Below are positions 63,407-64,000 of a DNA stretch of 64,000 bases, piece after piece. Source of the DNA: Ichthyosporea sp. XGB-2017a (taxonomy: Eukaryota; Opisthokonta; Ichthyosporea); NCBI GenBank assembly GCA_002811675.1, contig PDIM01000011.1:1-64000 (forward strand), in the 5' to 3' direction. The stretch's first letter is position 1. The number at the start of each line of letters is the position of its first letter. A program made the position numbers and the translations under genes. The notes under the pieces were generated by a model, which worked only from the letters and a program-made list of their open reading frames with translations, did not search any database and had not been told where the DNA came from.

Positions 63407-63563
63407 AAAGTGTGCTTTACACACTGTCTTGGTCGGGCCTCAGTGGAGAAAACCAAATCTTGAAGGCCAGATAGTGTAAAGTATCCAATGAATAAAAGGA
63501 AAGGGTCCTCTAAGGAGAGAGGTCAAAAAAAAAAAAAAAAAAAAAAAAGTGTGCTTTACACAC
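63407..63563 (+). mobile_element. retroposed mRNA 3' end with poly(A) tail and target-site duplication
   Basis: The 18-mer AAAGTGTGCTTTACACAC occurs at 63407-63424 and again at 63546-63563 (the core GTGTGCTTTACACAC is outside the A tract). Between them lie 100 nt of unique sequence, an AATAAA at 63491-63496, and a run of 24 A at 63525-63548 starting 28 nt after the hexamer. This is the structure of a 5'-truncated, polyadenylated transcript inserted by a LINE-type reverse transcriptase. The source gene is not in the window. The intact tail suggests a recent event. An SINE is an alternative, but the AATAAA at normal distance favours an mRNA. Confidence 0.65.
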
Positions 63564-63602
63564 CGGTGTCGGGAACATTAAGGCATTGGCTTTGGGTGTT
63601 GA

Positions 63603-63860
63603 CTACAACTTTTTGTTGTTTAAAAACATTTTGTACTTTTTCACCGCATTCGCCTCCTCTTGCAGAAGCTCCACAACTTTGTAGCAGATTCCATACCGGA
63701 GAGTAGCTGGCGTTTGGATGGTGCGCAGAGCTTGCTTTGTTTCCGCATGGCGGAGCGCAGCGGGCTTCTCGTGGGGTCTTACGCGCTTATTCTCACTTGA
63801 AGACTCTACGGGCTTGCTATTTTCGGATTTTGATTTCTTGGGTTCATCTGAAGACTCCAT
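63603..63860 (-). CDS. small hypothetical protein
   Basis: Open frame of 85 aa from an ATG. N-terminus charged and serine-rich (ESSDEPKKSKSENSK), C-terminal half helical and basic (YKVVELLQEEANAVKKYKMF). I recognise no family. It lies next to the retroposed element; its position close to the window edge leaves open that this is the last exon of a longer gene. No splice acceptor decides it. Confidence 0.35.
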   Translation of the reverse strand: MESSDEPKKSKSENSKPVESSSENKRVRPHEKPAALRHAETKQALRTIQTPATLRYGICYKVVELLQEEANAVKKYKMFLNNKKL

Positions 63861-64000
63861 ACATGACCTTCATTCCAACAAAGCATTTGCACTTGGTTAG
63901 GAAAAGGCAAAAAAATAAACACCACTGAAACTCTAGACCTAGTTACGAACAGTCGTGCCACTACTTACTTGTTTTTCTTTTCGCGCTGTGTAAGTTCCCC
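63861..64000. other. window edge
   Basis: 140 bp with no supported feature. Confidence 0.3.

Overview
This window is nuclear DNA of a eukaryote with a compact, gene-dense genome. I place 27 protein genes in 64 kb, about one per 2.4 kb, using about 26 spliceosomal introns. The introns are 62-128 nt long, mostly start GTAAGT and end AG, and often sit near the 5' or 3' end of an otherwise uninterrupted coding region. AATAAA poly(A) signals follow most genes. Gene content suggests a flagellated unicellular opisthokont, most likely a relative of animals (holozoan): LARP1 with an animal-like DM15 region, a CHD6-9/Kismet-type remodeller, TBCK, PIBF1/CEP90, CEP76, ODAD3, nicolin-1, C11orf65/MFI, MED4, aladin and SLC4. 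The lineage is inference from protein resemblance; no rRNA or other marker is present. I see no tRNA, rRNA, CRISPR or intact transposon.

Layout. 0-6 kb: LMBR1/LIMR-family membrane protein, then LARP1. 6-16.5 kb: a large orphan protein divergent from PIBF1, which runs tail to tail into the outer-dynein-arm docking protein ODAD3, then an orphan single-pass membrane protein. 16.5-25 kb: a TDRD3-like OB-fold protein, an anoctamin and TBCK; the last two share a CTAG at their stop codons. 25-32 kb: ALG8, nicolin-1, MFI and a tentative small four-exon gene. 32-41 kb: CHD6-9-type remodeller, CEP76 and an exonuclease-endonuclease-phosphatase protein. 41-52 kb: CREB/ATF-like bZIP, MED4, NDUFB9, UPF1 and a small UBP zinc-finger protein. 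52-64 kb: aladin, ALG5, mitochondrial acetyl-CoA hydrolase/transferase, a zinc-finger/PWWP protein, an SLC4 anion transporter, a retroposed mRNA 3' end with target-site duplications, and a small ORF.

Themes. Strands alternate almost regularly, giving compact divergent promoters and tight convergent 3' ends where a gene's poly(A) signal often lies in the partner's intron or at its stop codon. Ciliary and centriolar genes (PIBF1, ODAD3, NICN1, CEP76, perhaps MFI) lie within 30 kb. ALG8 and ALG5, both needed to glucosylate the dolichol-linked N-glycan precursor, are both here. RNA-control genes (LARP1, TDRD3-like, UPF1) and chromatin or transcription genes (CHD, PWWP, MED4, bZIP) are interspersed. 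The most notable new observations are a PAM2 motif plus RGG tail in a TDRD3 homologue that lacks a Tudor domain, and a canonical PCNA-binding PIP box at the end of the CHD protein.
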